A stretch of 64,000 nucleotides of DNA from Arthrobacter sp. S39. GTDB lineage: Bacteria > Actinomycetota > Actinomycetes > Actinomycetales > Micrococcaceae. The notes beneath the pieces were generated by a model that did no database searches, had not been told where the DNA came from, and saw nothing but the letters and a program-made list of their open reading frames with translations. Below, one piece after another: positions 18,920 through 27,762 of this stretch (the first letter of the stretch is position 1; each line of letters opens with the position of its first letter). Both the position numbers and the translations under genes were made by a program. The DNA lies in assembly GCF_004320525.1 (NCBI RefSeq), contig NZ_SIHX01000001.1, positions 558,001-622,000 of the forward strand, given 5' to 3'.

Positions 18920-19288
18920 TCAGTCGGGGACCGGGACGTCCGCGATGCCCACAAAACGCGTCCCCACGCCGTCGAACTCGCTGCGGACAAAACCCGGGCG
19001 AGGGGGCGGCAGCTCACCCGGGGCATGGTGGCCGCAGCTGACATAGGTAAAGTCGGGCCACCATTTCTTCGGCCGCGCCGCTTCCTCATAGCCGCAGATT
19101 GCGCACTCCAGGTGGACCCACACCGGGCGCTTTCCAGTCCGGTTTGCCCGGGACTGGACGAGCCACGCCGGCGGGTTGTCCAGGATCTCACCCAACTCGG
19201 CCTCCGTCAGCCTCTTGGGGATGCCGTGGCGTTGCGCCATTTCCATGGGTACATCAAGGGCAATTGCCGCGTCACGTCTGCTAATCAT
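18920..19288 (-). CDS. Hypothetical protein with a Cys/His cluster
   Basis: The ATG at 19288 (MISRRDAAIALDVP) is the most natural start. GTG and TTG lie 1 and 3 codons upstream, and none has a clear ribosome site. The product has 122 residues. The first 60 look like a helical part ending NPPAWLVQSRANRTG. A CAICG pair followed about 24 residues later by CGHH could bind zinc. The NPPAWL region vaguely recalls DUF5997 proteins, but this is weak. No function is assigned. Confidence 0.6.
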   Translation of the reverse strand: MISRRDAAIALDVPMEMAQRHGIPKRLTEAELGEILDNPPAWLVQSRANRTGKRPVWVHLECAICGYEEAARPKKWWPDFTYVSCGHHAPGELPPPRPGFVRSEFDGVGTRFVGIADVPVPD

Positions 19289-19332
19289 CACAGTCAACGA
19301 TACGGGACTGCACCCATGGCGGCCGCCGCAGC

Positions 19333-19743
19333 TCAGGACACGACGGCGATGCCCGCTGCGGCCGCGGCGAATCCCACCAGCAGGTTGGCTGCAACATTCA
19401 GGGCTGCCGCGCCAAACCGTGACTCACTCAGCAGCCTGATGGTGGCGGTGGTCCACGAACTGAAGGTGGTCAGGCCGCCGGCAAGGCCGGTCGCGACGGC
19501 GGTGTGCAGTTCTTCCGGCAGCCCGAGGCGCCCGGAAATCCCTACGGACAGCCCGATGACCAGGCAGCCGGCAACGTTGACCACCAGCGTGGCCCACGGC
19601 CAGTGCCGCGGCGCATGCCCGGCCGCCGCCCTGGCGCGCCGGCCCGGGAGGGCGTCCGGCCTTCGGGCGAACCAGCTGTCCACGGCGAAACGCAGCAAGG
19701 CACCGGCCACGCCGAAGACGCCAACCAGGACCGCGGCGCTCAC
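19333..19743 (-). CDS. crcB: CrcB/Fluc fluoride channel subunit (second copy)
   Basis: Fluc proteins are small four-helix channels that export fluoride passively. This 136-residue copy has the conserved WATLVVNVAGC (Asn in the second helix) and the GLAGGLTTFSSW break that binds sodium and lines the pore. The GTG start at 19743 overlaps the stop of the upstream copy (GTGA). The two unequal copies probably form a heterodimer, as in many Gram-positive bacteria. Confidence 0.92.
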   Translation of the reverse strand: MSAAVLVGVFGVAGALLRFAVDSWFARRPDALPGRRARAAAGHAPRHWPWATLVVNVAGCLVIGLSVGISGRLGLPEELHTAVATGLAGGLTTFSSWTTATIRLLSESRFGAAALNVAANLLVGFAAAAAGIAVVS

Positions 19744-20156
19744 GCGTCGGCCCCTGAGCGGTCGGCCACCATCTTGCCGAGCCGCCAGCCGGCGGCGGCT
19801 GCGCCCAGCCCCAGCAGCAGCGACAGTCCGAGATAGGCGATCCAGACCGGGTGGTTGGCCCGCCATAGCTGGTCCACCGAGAACACTACAGCGGAAAACG
19901 TGGTGAAGGAACCCAGGAGTCCCGGGCCCAGGCCCGCCCGGAGCCAGAAGACGGTGCGTGGCCTGGCGATCCAGAACGTGGTCAGGGTTGCGAGGATGAA
20001 GCTGCCGGAGACGTTGATGCACAGTGTGGTCCAGGGCAGCGATCCCACGTGGTCAGGGAACGCCAGGCCAAGGCCGTACCGCAGTTCCGATCCGAGGAGT
20101 CCGCCGGCGGCCACGGCCAGCCAGGCACGCCAACCGGGTGCCCCGGAGGTGGCCAC
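19740..20156 (-). CDS. crcB: CrcB/Fluc fluoride channel subunit (first copy)
   Basis: This 138-residue paralogue has WTTLCINVSGS and GLLGSFTTFSAVVF, the same two Fluc signatures as the downstream copy. It starts with a GTG immediately after the stop of the DtxR-type regulator, without a gap, and overlaps the second copy by 4 bases. The three genes therefore look like one operon. No fluoride riboswitch was seen upstream. Confidence 0.92.
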   Translation of the reverse strand: MATSGAPGWRAWLAVAAGGLLGSELRYGLGLAFPDHVGSLPWTTLCINVSGSFILATLTTFWIARPRTVFWLRAGLGPGLLGSFTTFSAVVFSVDQLWRANHPVWIAYLGLSLLLGLGAAAAGWRLGKMVADRSGADA

Positions 20157-20870
20157 TCAGCCGTTTCCGAGGACGCAGCCGGCGTGCGGGGTGTCGCTGT
20201 CGACCCACAGGGCGGAGGTGACCTCATCGGCGAGGTCATATTCGCGGGTCCTGCCTTCGGAGCTGATCCGCACCACCAGGGCACCGCCGAAGGGCTTGCG
20301 GCCAACCACCTCGACTTCGGAGTCGAGGTCGATTTCCTCCGCCGACAGGTACCGGAGCAAGTCAGGGTTCTCGTCGCTGATCCTGGTGATCCGGCCGGTG
20401 TGCCCCTGGTCCAGTTCATTCATCAGGTGGGCGTGCGGCATCCGGACTGTGCCGTCGGCGCCGGGAATGGGATCGCCGTGCGGGTCCCGGAGCGGATTGC
20501 CCAGTTTTGCCGCCATCCGCTCGATGAAGGTGTCCGAGACAGCGTGTTCCAGCTGTTCGGCCTCATCATGGACCTCGTCCCAGCTGTAGCCGAGCTGCTG
20601 CACCAGGTAGGTTTCGATCAGCCGGTGCCGCCTGACCATGGACAGCGCCAGCCGCACACCGTCGCCGGTGAGGGTAATGGCGCTGTACGGCTTGTGGTCC
20701 ACCAGGCCCTGGTCCTTGAGCTTGCGGACCATCTCGGACACGGAGGAGTTGGCCACACCCAGCCGCTGGGCCAGCTGTGAGGACGTGATGGGTTTGTCCT
20801 GCCACTCCGTGAAGGAGTAGATGACCTTGACGTAGTCCTCGATGGAGGAGGAGGGCGCGCTGGTCTTCAC
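20157..20870 (-). CDS. DtxR-family metal-dependent repressor (MntR/IdeR-like)
   Basis: The 237-residue protein has the three-part DtxR layout. The N-terminal winged helix has TSSQLAQRLGVANSSVSEMV as its recognition part. The metal-binding dimerisation domain includes RRHRLIETYL and EVHDEAEQLEHAVSD. The C-terminal SH3-like domain comes after residue 150. It should repress metal uptake genes when Mn or Fe is plentiful, and MntR is the closer match by memory. It starts with a GTG at 20870 and leads the crcB pair, an unexpected partner for a metal regulator. Confidence 0.88.
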   Translation of the reverse strand: MKTSAPSSSIEDYVKVIYSFTEWQDKPITSSQLAQRLGVANSSVSEMVRKLKDQGLVDHKPYSAITLTGDGVRLALSMVRRHRLIETYLVQQLGYSWDEVHDEAEQLEHAVSDTFIERMAAKLGNPLRDPHGDPIPGADGTVRMPHAHLMNELDQGHTGRITRISDENPDLLRYLSAEEIDLDSEVEVVGRKPFGGALVVRISSEGRTREYDLADEVTSALWVDSDTPHAGCVLGNG

Positions 20871-20901
20871 GACACCAAGCCTACCCGGTGGGCGGACGGG
20901 G

Positions 20902-21660
20902 TCATGCCTTGACAGCCCGCCATGTCAGGGTCAGATAGGGGAGTCCCAAACGCGCGCCGGGCGCATGCCCCAGATGGTCGTGGAGGTACCAGTCCAGGTT
21001 CGCACGGACTTTGGCGCGCGTGGCCTCACCGGAGCGCAGGTAGTAGCTCCGCGACTTCGCGAGCTCCATGATTTCCTCGGTGGTGAGCGCGTCCTCCCAG
21101 TGGGTCACATGGCTTTCCAGCCCTTCGAACTCCGGCCCCACGGGCGGCCGGAAGTGCGGCCGGTAGACGTCCCCTGCGTGCATGATGCGGGAAAGCCGGT
21201 GGACCCACGGAACGGAAGTATCCAGCTGGTTCCAGATCAGCCCCAGCGTGCCGCCGGTGCGGAGGACCCGCGAAAGTTCCGTACTTGCAGCGATCGGATC
21301 GCACCAGTGCCAGGCCTGCGCCACGCTCACGACGTCGAAGGCAGAGTCGCCGAGTCCGGTCGCCTCGGCCGTCCCTTCGGTCGCCGGAACACCAGGAAGC
21401 AGGACCCGCAACTGGTCGAGCATGTCCGTGGAAGGGTCGACCGCGGCCACGGCGAGGCCGCGGTCAAGCAGCAGGGCTGTGAACTTGCCGGTGCCGGCGC
21501 CCACATCGAGGGCGTCGCGCGCCCCGGCAGGAATCAGCCAGTCGGCCGATTCGGCAGGGTATCCGGGACGGACGCGTTCGTAGTGTTCGCCGCCGTCCTG
21601 GAAGCTCTGTCCGAGCTCCTGACGGCGCCCGTGGTCAAGTTTGGGGCCACCCCGTGCCAC
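20902..21660 (-). CDS. Class I SAM-dependent methyltransferase
   Basis: The product has 252 residues with motif I LDVGAGTGKF, an acidic motif II (AAVDPSTDML) and FDVVSVAQAWHW. It resembles the small-molecule methyltransferase group (Methyltransf_11). A GTG start follows AAGGAGACC. The substrate cannot be read from the sequence. It stands alone between the regulator operon and the PLP enzyme. Confidence 0.85.
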   Translation of the reverse strand: MARGGPKLDHGRRQELGQSFQDGGEHYERVRPGYPAESADWLIPAGARDALDVGAGTGKFTALLLDRGLAVAAVDPSTDMLDQLRVLLPGVPATEGTAEATGLGDSAFDVVSVAQAWHWCDPIAASTELSRVLRTGGTLGLIWNQLDTSVPWVHRLSRIMHAGDVYRPHFRPPVGPEFEGLESHVTHWEDALTTEEIMELAKSRSYYLRSGEATRAKVRANLDWYLHDHLGHAPGARLGLPYLTLTWRAVKA

Positions 21661-21728
21661 GTGCGGTCTCCTTCGCCAGATGCCCTTGGGTATCCTTCGA
21701 ATTTACCGCATGGACAGGGCCACCCGCG

Positions 21729-23171
21729 TCAGTCGTCGGTGCAGGGAGCCGCGCCGGCCGTGCCGGGCGTATTAGGTGCCCAGTCCGGGTAGGTGCGGGT
21801 GTCGTTGGCCGGAACCCAGCGGCCGGAATCCACCACATAGTCCCAGCCCAGGCCGGTCCGGCGGAGTTCCTCGATGCCGGCCAGGAGCCGCTGGGCGTCC
21901 TCGAGCCGTGACCCCAGGCCGAAGCTCGCCCGCAGGGAGCCGGACGGAAGTCCCAGGCGCTTGAGCAGCGGGTGGGCGCAGAAACGGCCGTCCCGGAGGC
22001 CAACTCCATGTTCAGCTGACAGGTAGGCGGCCACCAAACCGGCGTCGTAGCCCTCGACAGAGAAGTTCACGACGCCGATGGTGTCCGTGTCCGGGTCCGT
22101 GTCCTGGAAAATCTGGTGCACGGTGACGCCGTCGATTTTGTGGAGTCCCTCCACCAGGAAGGAACGGATGGCTGATTCGTGGGCGTGCCAGCGGTCCGGG
22201 TCCAGTGCGGCGATCACCTGGGTGGCGCGGGCCAGCGTGGCGGCGCCCAGGACGTTAGGGGAACCGCCCTCGTGCCGGGCAGGACCGGTGGCCCAGCTGA
22301 CGCCGTCGAGCCTGGCCTCACGGACCGCGCCGCCGCCGGCAAGGTGCGGGGTGCCGGCGTCGAGCCAGTCCGGCCGGCCCACGAGGACGCCTGCGCCGAA
22401 CGGCGCGTAGAGCTTGTGCCCGGAGAAGGCGAGGTAGTCGACGTCGTCGGCGCTGATGTTGATGCGGCGGTGGGGCGCGAGCTGCGCCGCGTCCACGACG
22501 ATCCGGGCGCCGTGTTCGTGCGCCAGGGCCGCGAGTGCCCGGATGGGCAGGATTTCGCCGGTGACGTTGGAGGCACCAGTGACGGCGAGCAGGCTGACCC
22601 CGCCCTGTTCGAGCTCGGCACGGAGGGCCTCAACGGTGCCGGCCAGGGTGTCGGCGGCAACGACGCTGCGGTGCGGGACGCCCTGCCACGGAAGGAGGTT
22701 GGCGTGGTGCTCGATGTCGAGGTACAGGACGTCGCCGGCCGGCCGGCCGTCCACCGTCGGGAGGCAGCCTGCCAGGAGGTTCAGCGAATCTGTGGTGTTC
22801 CTGGTGAAGATGACGGAGTCACCGGCCCGTCCGCCCACAAAGTCACGCACGATGTTCCGGGCGTTCTCGTAGACCGACGTGCTGATCTGGGATGCGTAGC
22901 CTGCGCCGCGGTGGACACTGGCGTAGAACGGCAGGATTTCGTTGAGGTACGCGGAAACCACCGAGAGGGCCGGGGCGGAGGCACCGTAGTCAAGGTTGGC
23001 GTAGCGGACGTGTCCGCCCTGGATCAGCGGTGCCTGGATTTCGGCGCCGGTGACGGCGGAGAGCGGCCTGCCGGCCACGGCAAGCCGTTCGCTGAAAAGG
23101 GCGGCGGTGTCGTGCCCGGCTGCGGACTGCAGGCGGACGGCGGTGTTGGGGGAGACGGTGGCTGTTGTCAC
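21729..23171 (-). CDS. Cysteine desulfurase-like class V PLP enzyme
   Basis: The product has 480 residues with a fold-type I aminotransferase core. SGHKLYAPFGAG holds the PLP-binding Lys, DAAQLAPHR the cofactor-binding Asp, and GRFCAHPLLKRLG matches the active-site Cys loop of SufS-type enzymes. It should take sulfur from cysteine or a related compound. It carries an N-terminal stretch of about 50 extra residues. A SAM-IV riboswitch precedes it, so it responds to S-adenosylmethionine and probably works in cysteine or methionine metabolism rather than general Fe-S assembly. The GTG start at 23171 follows GAGG. Confidence 0.88.
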   Translation of the reverse strand: MTTATVSPNTAVRLQSAAGHDTAALFSERLAVAGRPLSAVTGAEIQAPLIQGGHVRYANLDYGASAPALSVVSAYLNEILPFYASVHRGAGYASQISTSVYENARNIVRDFVGGRAGDSVIFTRNTTDSLNLLAGCLPTVDGRPAGDVLYLDIEHHANLLPWQGVPHRSVVAADTLAGTVEALRAELEQGGVSLLAVTGASNVTGEILPIRALAALAHEHGARIVVDAAQLAPHRRINISADDVDYLAFSGHKLYAPFGAGVLVGRPDWLDAGTPHLAGGGAVREARLDGVSWATGPARHEGGSPNVLGAATLARATQVIAALDPDRWHAHESAIRSFLVEGLHKIDGVTVHQIFQDTDPDTDTIGVVNFSVEGYDAGLVAAYLSAEHGVGLRDGRFCAHPLLKRLGLPSGSLRASFGLGSRLEDAQRLLAGIEELRRTGLGWDYVVDSGRWVPANDTRTYPDWAPNTPGTAGAAPCTDD

Positions 23172-23221
23172 AGAGACCTCACTTCAGAGGGACTCCCTGT
23201 CCCGGGAATCCGCGCTTGCCG

Positions 23222-23320
23222 GGTCCGTTCCGGACCGGCCTGGTCGTCACCCGGGGCACCCCACCGCGAATGGAGGGTTGCCGGCCAGCAAACCGGGGTT
23301 TCGCGCTGGCACTCGTGACC
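23222..23320 (-). promoter_or_regulatory. SAM-IV riboswitch
   Basis: On the minus strand the leader reads GGTCACGAGTGCCAGC, then AACCCCGGTTTGCTGG, CCGGCAACCCTCC, GCGGTGGGGTGCCCCGGG and GTGACGACC. This is the conserved actinobacterial SAM-IV core: the outer stem GGTCAC/GTGACGACC closes, and the GCCAGC/GCTGGC arm and the CCCCGG segments are present. A hairpin follows (GGTCCG-GAA-CGGACC, plus positions 23222-23236) and could switch expression of the desulfurase-like gene. High SAM would be expected to turn the gene off. Confidence 0.85.
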
Positions 23321-23424
23321 TGTTAAGAGCGTAGAACATGGGCGGGGCGGGCAGGAAGCCGGTCCGAATGTTAAGGCTTTTGTTACGCCGGGCACGAAAT
23401 TGCCGTGTTTGTCCGAAGATACGA

Positions 23425-23456
23425 CGGCGGACGCCCCCGTCCGGAGGCGTCCGCCG
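23425..23456 (-). terminator. Terminator after hisN
   Basis: CGGCGGACGCC and GGCGTCCGCCG form a perfect 11-base stem with a 10-base loop directly after the hisN stop. Confidence 0.75.
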
Positions 23457-23480
23457 CTGATAATTCGGTAAAGGTGGCCG

Positions 23481-24293
23481 CTAGAGCAGGTCGTCAAGCC
23501 CGGGGTTGAGCCGCTTGAGAACTTCCGAGTGCAGGATGGAGTTGGTGGCCAGGGCGTTGCCGCCGAATGGTCCGTCCTCTCCTTCGAGGGATGTGAACCG
23601 GCCGCCTGCCTCCACCACAATCGGCACCAGCGCCGCCATGTCATAGAGATTGAGCTCCGGTTCGCACGCGATGTCCACGGAGCCTTCGGCCACCATGCAG
23701 TAGGACCAGAAGTCGCCGTAGGCGCGGGTGCGCCAGACGTCTTCGGTCAGGCCAAGGAAGTCATCAAGGTTCCCGCGGTCCTTCCAGCCGCTCAGGCTGG
23801 AATAGGACAGGGATGCGTCCGAGAGCTTCGAGACGTCGGATACCTTCAGCCGGGTGGCAGCGGCCAGTGACCGGCCCATGTACGCGCCGGCGCCCTTGGC
23901 AGCCCACCAGCGCTTGCCCAGTGCAGGGGCGCTGACAACGCCGACGACGGGCTCGCCTTCGTCAACCAGGGCAATCAGGGTCGCCCAGACCGGGACGCCC
24001 CGGACAAAGTTCTTGGTGCCGTCGATGGGGTCGATGATCCAGCGGCGGGAGCCGTGGCCTGAACTGCCGAATTCCTCGCCCAGGACGGCGTCACGGGGGC
24101 GGGAACGGGACAGCTGGCCGCGGATGGCTTCCTCGGCGGCCTTGTCCGCATCGGTGACCGGGGTCAGGTCCGGCTTGGTCTCGATGTGGAGGTCCAGGGC
24201 CTTGAAGCGGCTCATGGTCTGGTCGTCCACGGAATCGGCCAGCACGTGGGCCAGGCGCAGGTCATCGTTGTAGCTCGAAGCGGGTTGGATCAT
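23481..24293 (-). CDS. hisN: Histidinol-phosphatase, inositol monophosphatase family
   Basis: The 270-residue protein has the metal-binding motifs of the family: GEEFG, then [15 protein letters not shown], and [11 protein letters not shown] near the C-terminus. In actinobacteria this branch removes the phosphate from histidinol-phosphate, the eighth step of histidine synthesis. Inositol-1-phosphatase activity is an alternative. It lies 98 bases after rsgA and is probably read through from the aroA-rsgA operon or from its own promoter. Confidence 0.85.
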   Translation of the reverse strand: MIQPASSYNDDLRLAHVLADSVDDQTMSRFKALDLHIETKPDLTPVTDADKAAEEAIRGQLSRSRPRDAVLGEEFGSSGHGSRRWIIDPIDGTKNFVRGVPVWATLIALVDEGEPVVGVVSAPALGKRWWAAKGAGAYMGRSLAAATRLKVSDVSKLSDASLSYSSLSGWKDRGNLDDFLGLTEDVWRTRAYGDFWSYCMVAEGSVDIACEPELNLYDMAALVPIVVEAGGRFTSLEGEDGPFGGNALATNSILHSEVLKRLNPGLDDLL

Positions 24294-24358
24294 GGTTCCA
24301 AACTACCGTCAAAGCGCCGCGTGGTTGGGGACCCCGGCTATCAGAACGGTCCGGAAAG

Positions 24359-24383
24359 CGCCCGGTGCCGCTCCAGCCGGGCG
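24359..24383 (-). terminator. Possible weak terminator after rsgA
   Basis: CGCCCGG and CCGGGCG form a 7-base stem between rsgA and hisN. No T run follows, so it may only weaken read-through. Confidence 0.3.
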
Positions 24384-24391
24384 GGACAGGG

Positions 24392-25507
24392 TCAGTTGAC
24401 GCTGCCCAGTTCCTTGGTTTCCTGCCCCGCCATCCGGGGATCCGTGCCCAGCAGGCGCCGCAGGGATCCGAGCCTGGCAGGTCCTGTGGGCCCGGCCTGG
24501 CCGTCGGCGACCCACGGGTCGAGGCCGCAGTTGACTGCGCCTGTGGTGTGTTTGCAGCCACGCTCGCAGGCATCTGTGCCCGGTTCCAGGTCGGGGAAGG
24601 ACCGGAGGATGCGGTCCGGGTCCACATGGGCCAGGCCGAAGGAACGGATGCCGGGGGTGTCGATGATCCAGCTTCCGGCGGGGGCGCCGGTCAGTTTCAG
24701 GGCAAGGGCCGACGACGACGTGTGGCGGCCGCGGCCCGTCACCGCGTTCACCCCACCGGTGGCCCGTTCGGCACCGGTGAGCGCGTTGACCATGGTGGAT
24801 TTGCCTACCCCGGAATGACCAAGCATTACCGAGACTTTGCCCTCAAGGTATGCGCGGAGCTGGGACACGGCAGCACTGTCCAGTCGAGCCGAGAGGCCGT
24901 CATCGGAGCGGGCATCGATACCGGAGGCCTCGGAGTCCGACGTGCGGCTGATGATGACCGGGAAGTCCAGGTGCTCGTAGTTGGACAACAGCTCGGCGGG
25001 GTCTTTGACATCCGCCTTGGTGACCAGCAGCAGCGGCTCGATGCCGGCGTCGTATGCGGCCACCAGCGCGCGGTCGATGAAGCCGGTGCGGGGCTCGGGA
25101 TTGGCGGCAGCCACCACCACCACCAGTTGGTCGGCGTTGGCCACAACGGCCCGTTCGATCGGGTCGGTGTCGTCAGCGCTGCGGCGCAGCAGGGTCCTGC
25201 GGTCCTGGATCCGGACCAGTCGGGCCAGGGTGTCCGGTTCGCCGGAGACGTCGCCCACCAGCGAGACGAAGTCGCCGGCGACGACGGGGTTCCGGCGGAG
25301 TTCCCGCGCCCTGGCGGCGATGATGATCCGCTCTTCACCGGAATCCTCGCCGACAACCGCCGTGTACCGGCCGCGGTCCACGGTGATGATCCGCCCGGTC
25401 ACTGCGTCGTCGTGGCTGGGGCGGTCCTTCGTGCGGGGGCGGGAGCCCTTCTTGCTCGGACGGATCCTGACGTCGGATTCGTCCCACGAATCAGTGCTGC
25501 GTGCCAC
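24392..25507 (-). CDS. rsgA: Ribosome small-subunit GTPase RsgA
   Basis: RsgA is a GTPase that helps finish the 30S subunit. The motifs are in the circularly permuted order typical of the family: VTKAD (G4), then GHSGVGKST (G1) and DTPG (G3). A C-terminal CERGCKH...NCGL cluster binds zinc. An OB fold precedes the GTPase part. The GTG at 25507 overlaps the last base of the aroA stop (TAGTG) and gives 371 residues. The longer frame to 25570 would lie inside aroA. Confidence 0.95.
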   Translation of the reverse strand: MARSTDSWDESDVRIRPSKKGSRPRTKDRPSHDDAVTGRIITVDRGRYTAVVGEDSGEERIIIAARARELRRNPVVAGDFVSLVGDVSGEPDTLARLVRIQDRRTLLRRSADDTDPIERAVVANADQLVVVVAAANPEPRTGFIDRALVAAYDAGIEPLLLVTKADVKDPAELLSNYEHLDFPVIISRTSDSEASGIDARSDDGLSARLDSAAVSQLRAYLEGKVSVMLGHSGVGKSTMVNALTGAERATGGVNAVTGRGRHTSSSALALKLTGAPAGSWIIDTPGIRSFGLAHVDPDRILRSFPDLEPGTDACERGCKHTTGAVNCGLDPWVADGQAGPTGPARLGSLRRLLGTDPRMAGQETKELGSVN

Positions 25508-26889
25508 TACTCGGCACCGGCCGGCACCGTGGTGCCGGTTTCCTGGCCCTGCGCGATCATGTCTGCCCACAGCTGCGGAAAGTCGGGCATGGTCTTGGCC
25601 GTGGTGGCGATGTCTTCCACCTCAATGCCTTCCACTGCCAGGCCCAGGATGGCGCCCGCGGTGGCCATCCGGTGGTCCGCGTAGCTGTGCACGACGCCGG
25701 CATGCAGCTTGGCCGGGCGGATCACCAGACCGTCGCTGGTTTCCTCGGCGTCTCCGCCGAGCCTGTTGATCTCGGTGACCAGGGCGGCGAGCCGGTCCGT
25801 CTCGTGGCCGCGAAGATGGGCGATGCCGGTGAGCCGGGAAGGGCCGCTGGCGAGGGCGCAGAGGGCCGCGACGGTAGGGGCGAGTTCGCTGGTTTCAGCG
25901 AAGTCTGCACCTTTGATCTCCGCCCCACCGGTGACCGTGAGGACGCCGTCGGCCAGGCTGACTGTGGCGCCCATGTCGGCCAGAATGCTGCGCCAGAGGT
26001 CGCCCACCTGGGTGGTGTGGGTGGGCCAGTCGGGGATCCGGACTGTGCCGCCGGACGCCAGCGCTGCAGCTAGGAACGGTCCCGCGTTGGAGAGGTCCTG
26101 TTCAATGCGCTGGTCGAACGCCCGGATGGTTCCCGGCGCCACAATCCAATGGTTGGGGACGGAATCGTCCACCGAGACGCCCACTCCGCGGAGGACGGCC
26201 ACCGTCATGTTGATGTGGTCCAGGCTTGGCACCGGCTTGCCCACATGCTCCAGGTGCAGCCCCTCGGTGAACCGCGCGCCCACCAGCAGCAGCGCCGAGA
26301 CGAACTGCGACGAAGCACTGGCATCGATCACCAGGTGGCCGCCCCGGACTTCGCCGGTCCCGGCAACCTCAAACGGCAGGGAAGCCGGCGTGCCGCCGTC
26401 CTCCGCGGCTACATCCACGCCAAGCGCCTTCAGCGCCTCGATGATCGTCCCCATCGGACGCTTCCTGGCGTGCAGGTCGCCGTCGAACGTGCTGACGCCG
26501 TTCCGCAGCGCAGCCAGCGGCGGAACAAAGCGCATCACCGTACCTGCGAGGCCACAGTCAATCGAAGTCCGCGACGGCGGCGCGTCCTGGCTGAGCGGAA
26601 TGACCTCAAGGTCCGGGCCGAAGGCGCCGTCCCCGGGGACTTCCGTGATGGTGGCGCCCAGTTGCCGCAGGGCCTCGATCATCAGGGCGGAGTCCCTCGA
26701 ATGGAGCGGAGCGCGGAGCCTGGACGGGCCGTCAGCCAGCGCTGCCAGTACCAGGAACCGGTTGGTCAGGGACTTGGAGCCGGGCACGGTGACGGTGGCG
26801 TTGATGGGCGTGGTGGCGAACGGGGCGGGCCAGTTCGGGACTGCTTCGACGGCGTCGGGCTGCGAAACGGCGGTGGTGGATCCGGTCAT
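25507..26889 (-). CDS. aroA: 3-phosphoshikimate 1-carboxyvinyltransferase (EPSP synthase)
   Basis: This enzyme joins phosphoenolpyruvate to shikimate-3-phosphate on the way to aromatic amino acids. The 460-residue protein has VPGSKSLTNRFLVLAALADG at the N-terminus, DCGLAGTVMRFVPP and ERGCE-equivalent late motifs (HLRGHETDRLAAL, YADHRMATAGAIL). It starts 6 bases after the doxX-type gene and overlaps rsgA, so doxX-aroA-rsgA form one transcript. Confidence 0.96.
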   Translation of the reverse strand: MTGSTTAVSQPDAVEAVPNWPAPFATTPINATVTVPGSKSLTNRFLVLAALADGPSRLRAPLHSRDSALMIEALRQLGATITEVPGDGAFGPDLEVIPLSQDAPPSRTSIDCGLAGTVMRFVPPLAALRNGVSTFDGDLHARKRPMGTIIEALKALGVDVAAEDGGTPASLPFEVAGTGEVRGGHLVIDASASSQFVSALLLVGARFTEGLHLEHVGKPVPSLDHINMTVAVLRGVGVSVDDSVPNHWIVAPGTIRAFDQRIEQDLSNAGPFLAAALASGGTVRIPDWPTHTTQVGDLWRSILADMGATVSLADGVLTVTGGAEIKGADFAETSELAPTVAALCALASGPSRLTGIAHLRGHETDRLAALVTEINRLGGDAEETSDGLVIRPAKLHAGVVHSYADHRMATAGAILGLAVEGIEVEDIATTAKTMPDFPQLWADMIAQGQETGTTVPAGAE

Positions 26890-26895
26890 GCGTCC

Positions 26896-27444
26896 TTATG
26901 CCCCCGTTGCCTGGTCCACTGCACGGCGCACGGCCTTGTCAGCTTTGTGGAGCTTTTTGCCGGTGGTCTTCCGGGCGTCCGCCGCCAGGTGTGAAGCACC
27001 CTTCCTGGCGTCGGCGGCGAGGTGTTCCGCGCGCCAGGCCAGGCCGGGCTTGCCGGCCGTATCCACCGAGGCCAGGAGGGCCCCGCCGCTCAGGGAGAGG
27101 TTTTTCAGGAGCTGGTTGCGCCGTGCCAGGCGGGCGTCTTTGGTGCTGATGTCCGCGCTGCGCCATTCCACAAAAGTATTAAGGGCCGAGATGACAGTGA
27201 GCAGCGTTGCCGAGAGGCGCGCGAACTTTCCGAGGCCGAACAGCACGCCGGCGCCCACCTGCACTCCGCCGATGACCCGCGCCAGTGTCTTCTCCTCGGT
27301 ACGGAAAGGCAGTGAGGCTGTGGCTTTGCGCAGGAGCGGCGACAGTTGCTGGGCAGTGTCGTCGGCGTTCCTGAGCTTGTCCAGTCCGGCGAGTACGAAG
27401 CTGGATGCCAGCATGGGCCGGGCGAGAGTACGGACAAAGGACAT
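26896..27444 (-). CDS. DoxX-family membrane protein
   Basis: The ATG at 27444 follows AGGAGGAAA and gives 182 residues. The much longer open frame to 28197 is antisense to sigH and is not used. The first 130 residues have the DoxX pattern: [17 protein letters not shown], then [18 protein letters not shown] and hydrophobic helices. The last 45 residues are basic and rich in Ala and Lys ([20 protein letters not shown]). DoxX proteins are linked to redox or thiol stress. The gene diverges from sigH, a redox sigma gene. Confidence 0.85.
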   Translation of the reverse strand: MSFVRTLARPMLASSFVLAGLDKLRNADDTAQQLSPLLRKATASLPFRTEEKTLARVIGGVQVGAGVLFGLGKFARLSATLLTVISALNTFVEWRSADISTKDARLARRNQLLKNLSLSGGALLASVDTAGKPGLAWRAEHLAADARKGASHLAADARKTTGKKLHKADKAVRRAVDQATGA

Positions 27445-27510
27445 GGATTTCCTCCTGGGTGGACGAACCGCGTCGAATGCGGCGGAGTCGGTTCTAGTCT
27501 TGCACTTTTG

Positions 27511-27540
27511 GGGAATATTTGCCTGCCGCCAGGGGTTATG
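27511..27540 (+). promoter_or_regulatory. SigH/SigR-type promoter before sigH
   Basis: GGGAAT at 27511-27516 and GTT at 27535-27537 are separated by exactly 18 bases, matching the GGGAAT-N18-GTT promoter of SigR/SigH sigma factors. Transcription would start near 27546. This predicts positive autoregulation of sigH under thiol-oxidative stress. Confidence 0.8.
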
Positions 27541-27762
27541 GATTGCGGGTCCGGCGATGCTGGACAAATGCGGCGCACGGCGCGCCCCCTCGGCGGCGGC
27601 AGGTCCGGATGCGCTGAACAGGACAGGGAACGGAGTTGGCTTTTGGGGTTGGTGAAGGACGGTATGGATGTGGCAGGACCCGTGGCGATGGACGCGTTGG
27701 AATCCGGTGCCCCGGAGTATGGGTCCGTGCGTGCGCAAGGCCTGACAGTAGACTTGAGGGCA

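Noticed and set aside
19744..20022. N-terminal extension of the second crcB
   Set aside because: It overlaps the first crcB in another frame. The GTG at 19743 gives the normal Fluc length.
25709..27655. 648-residue frame on the plus strand
   Set aside because: It runs antisense to aroA and doxX, is rich in Ser/Arg/Pro, and shows no domain or ribosome site.
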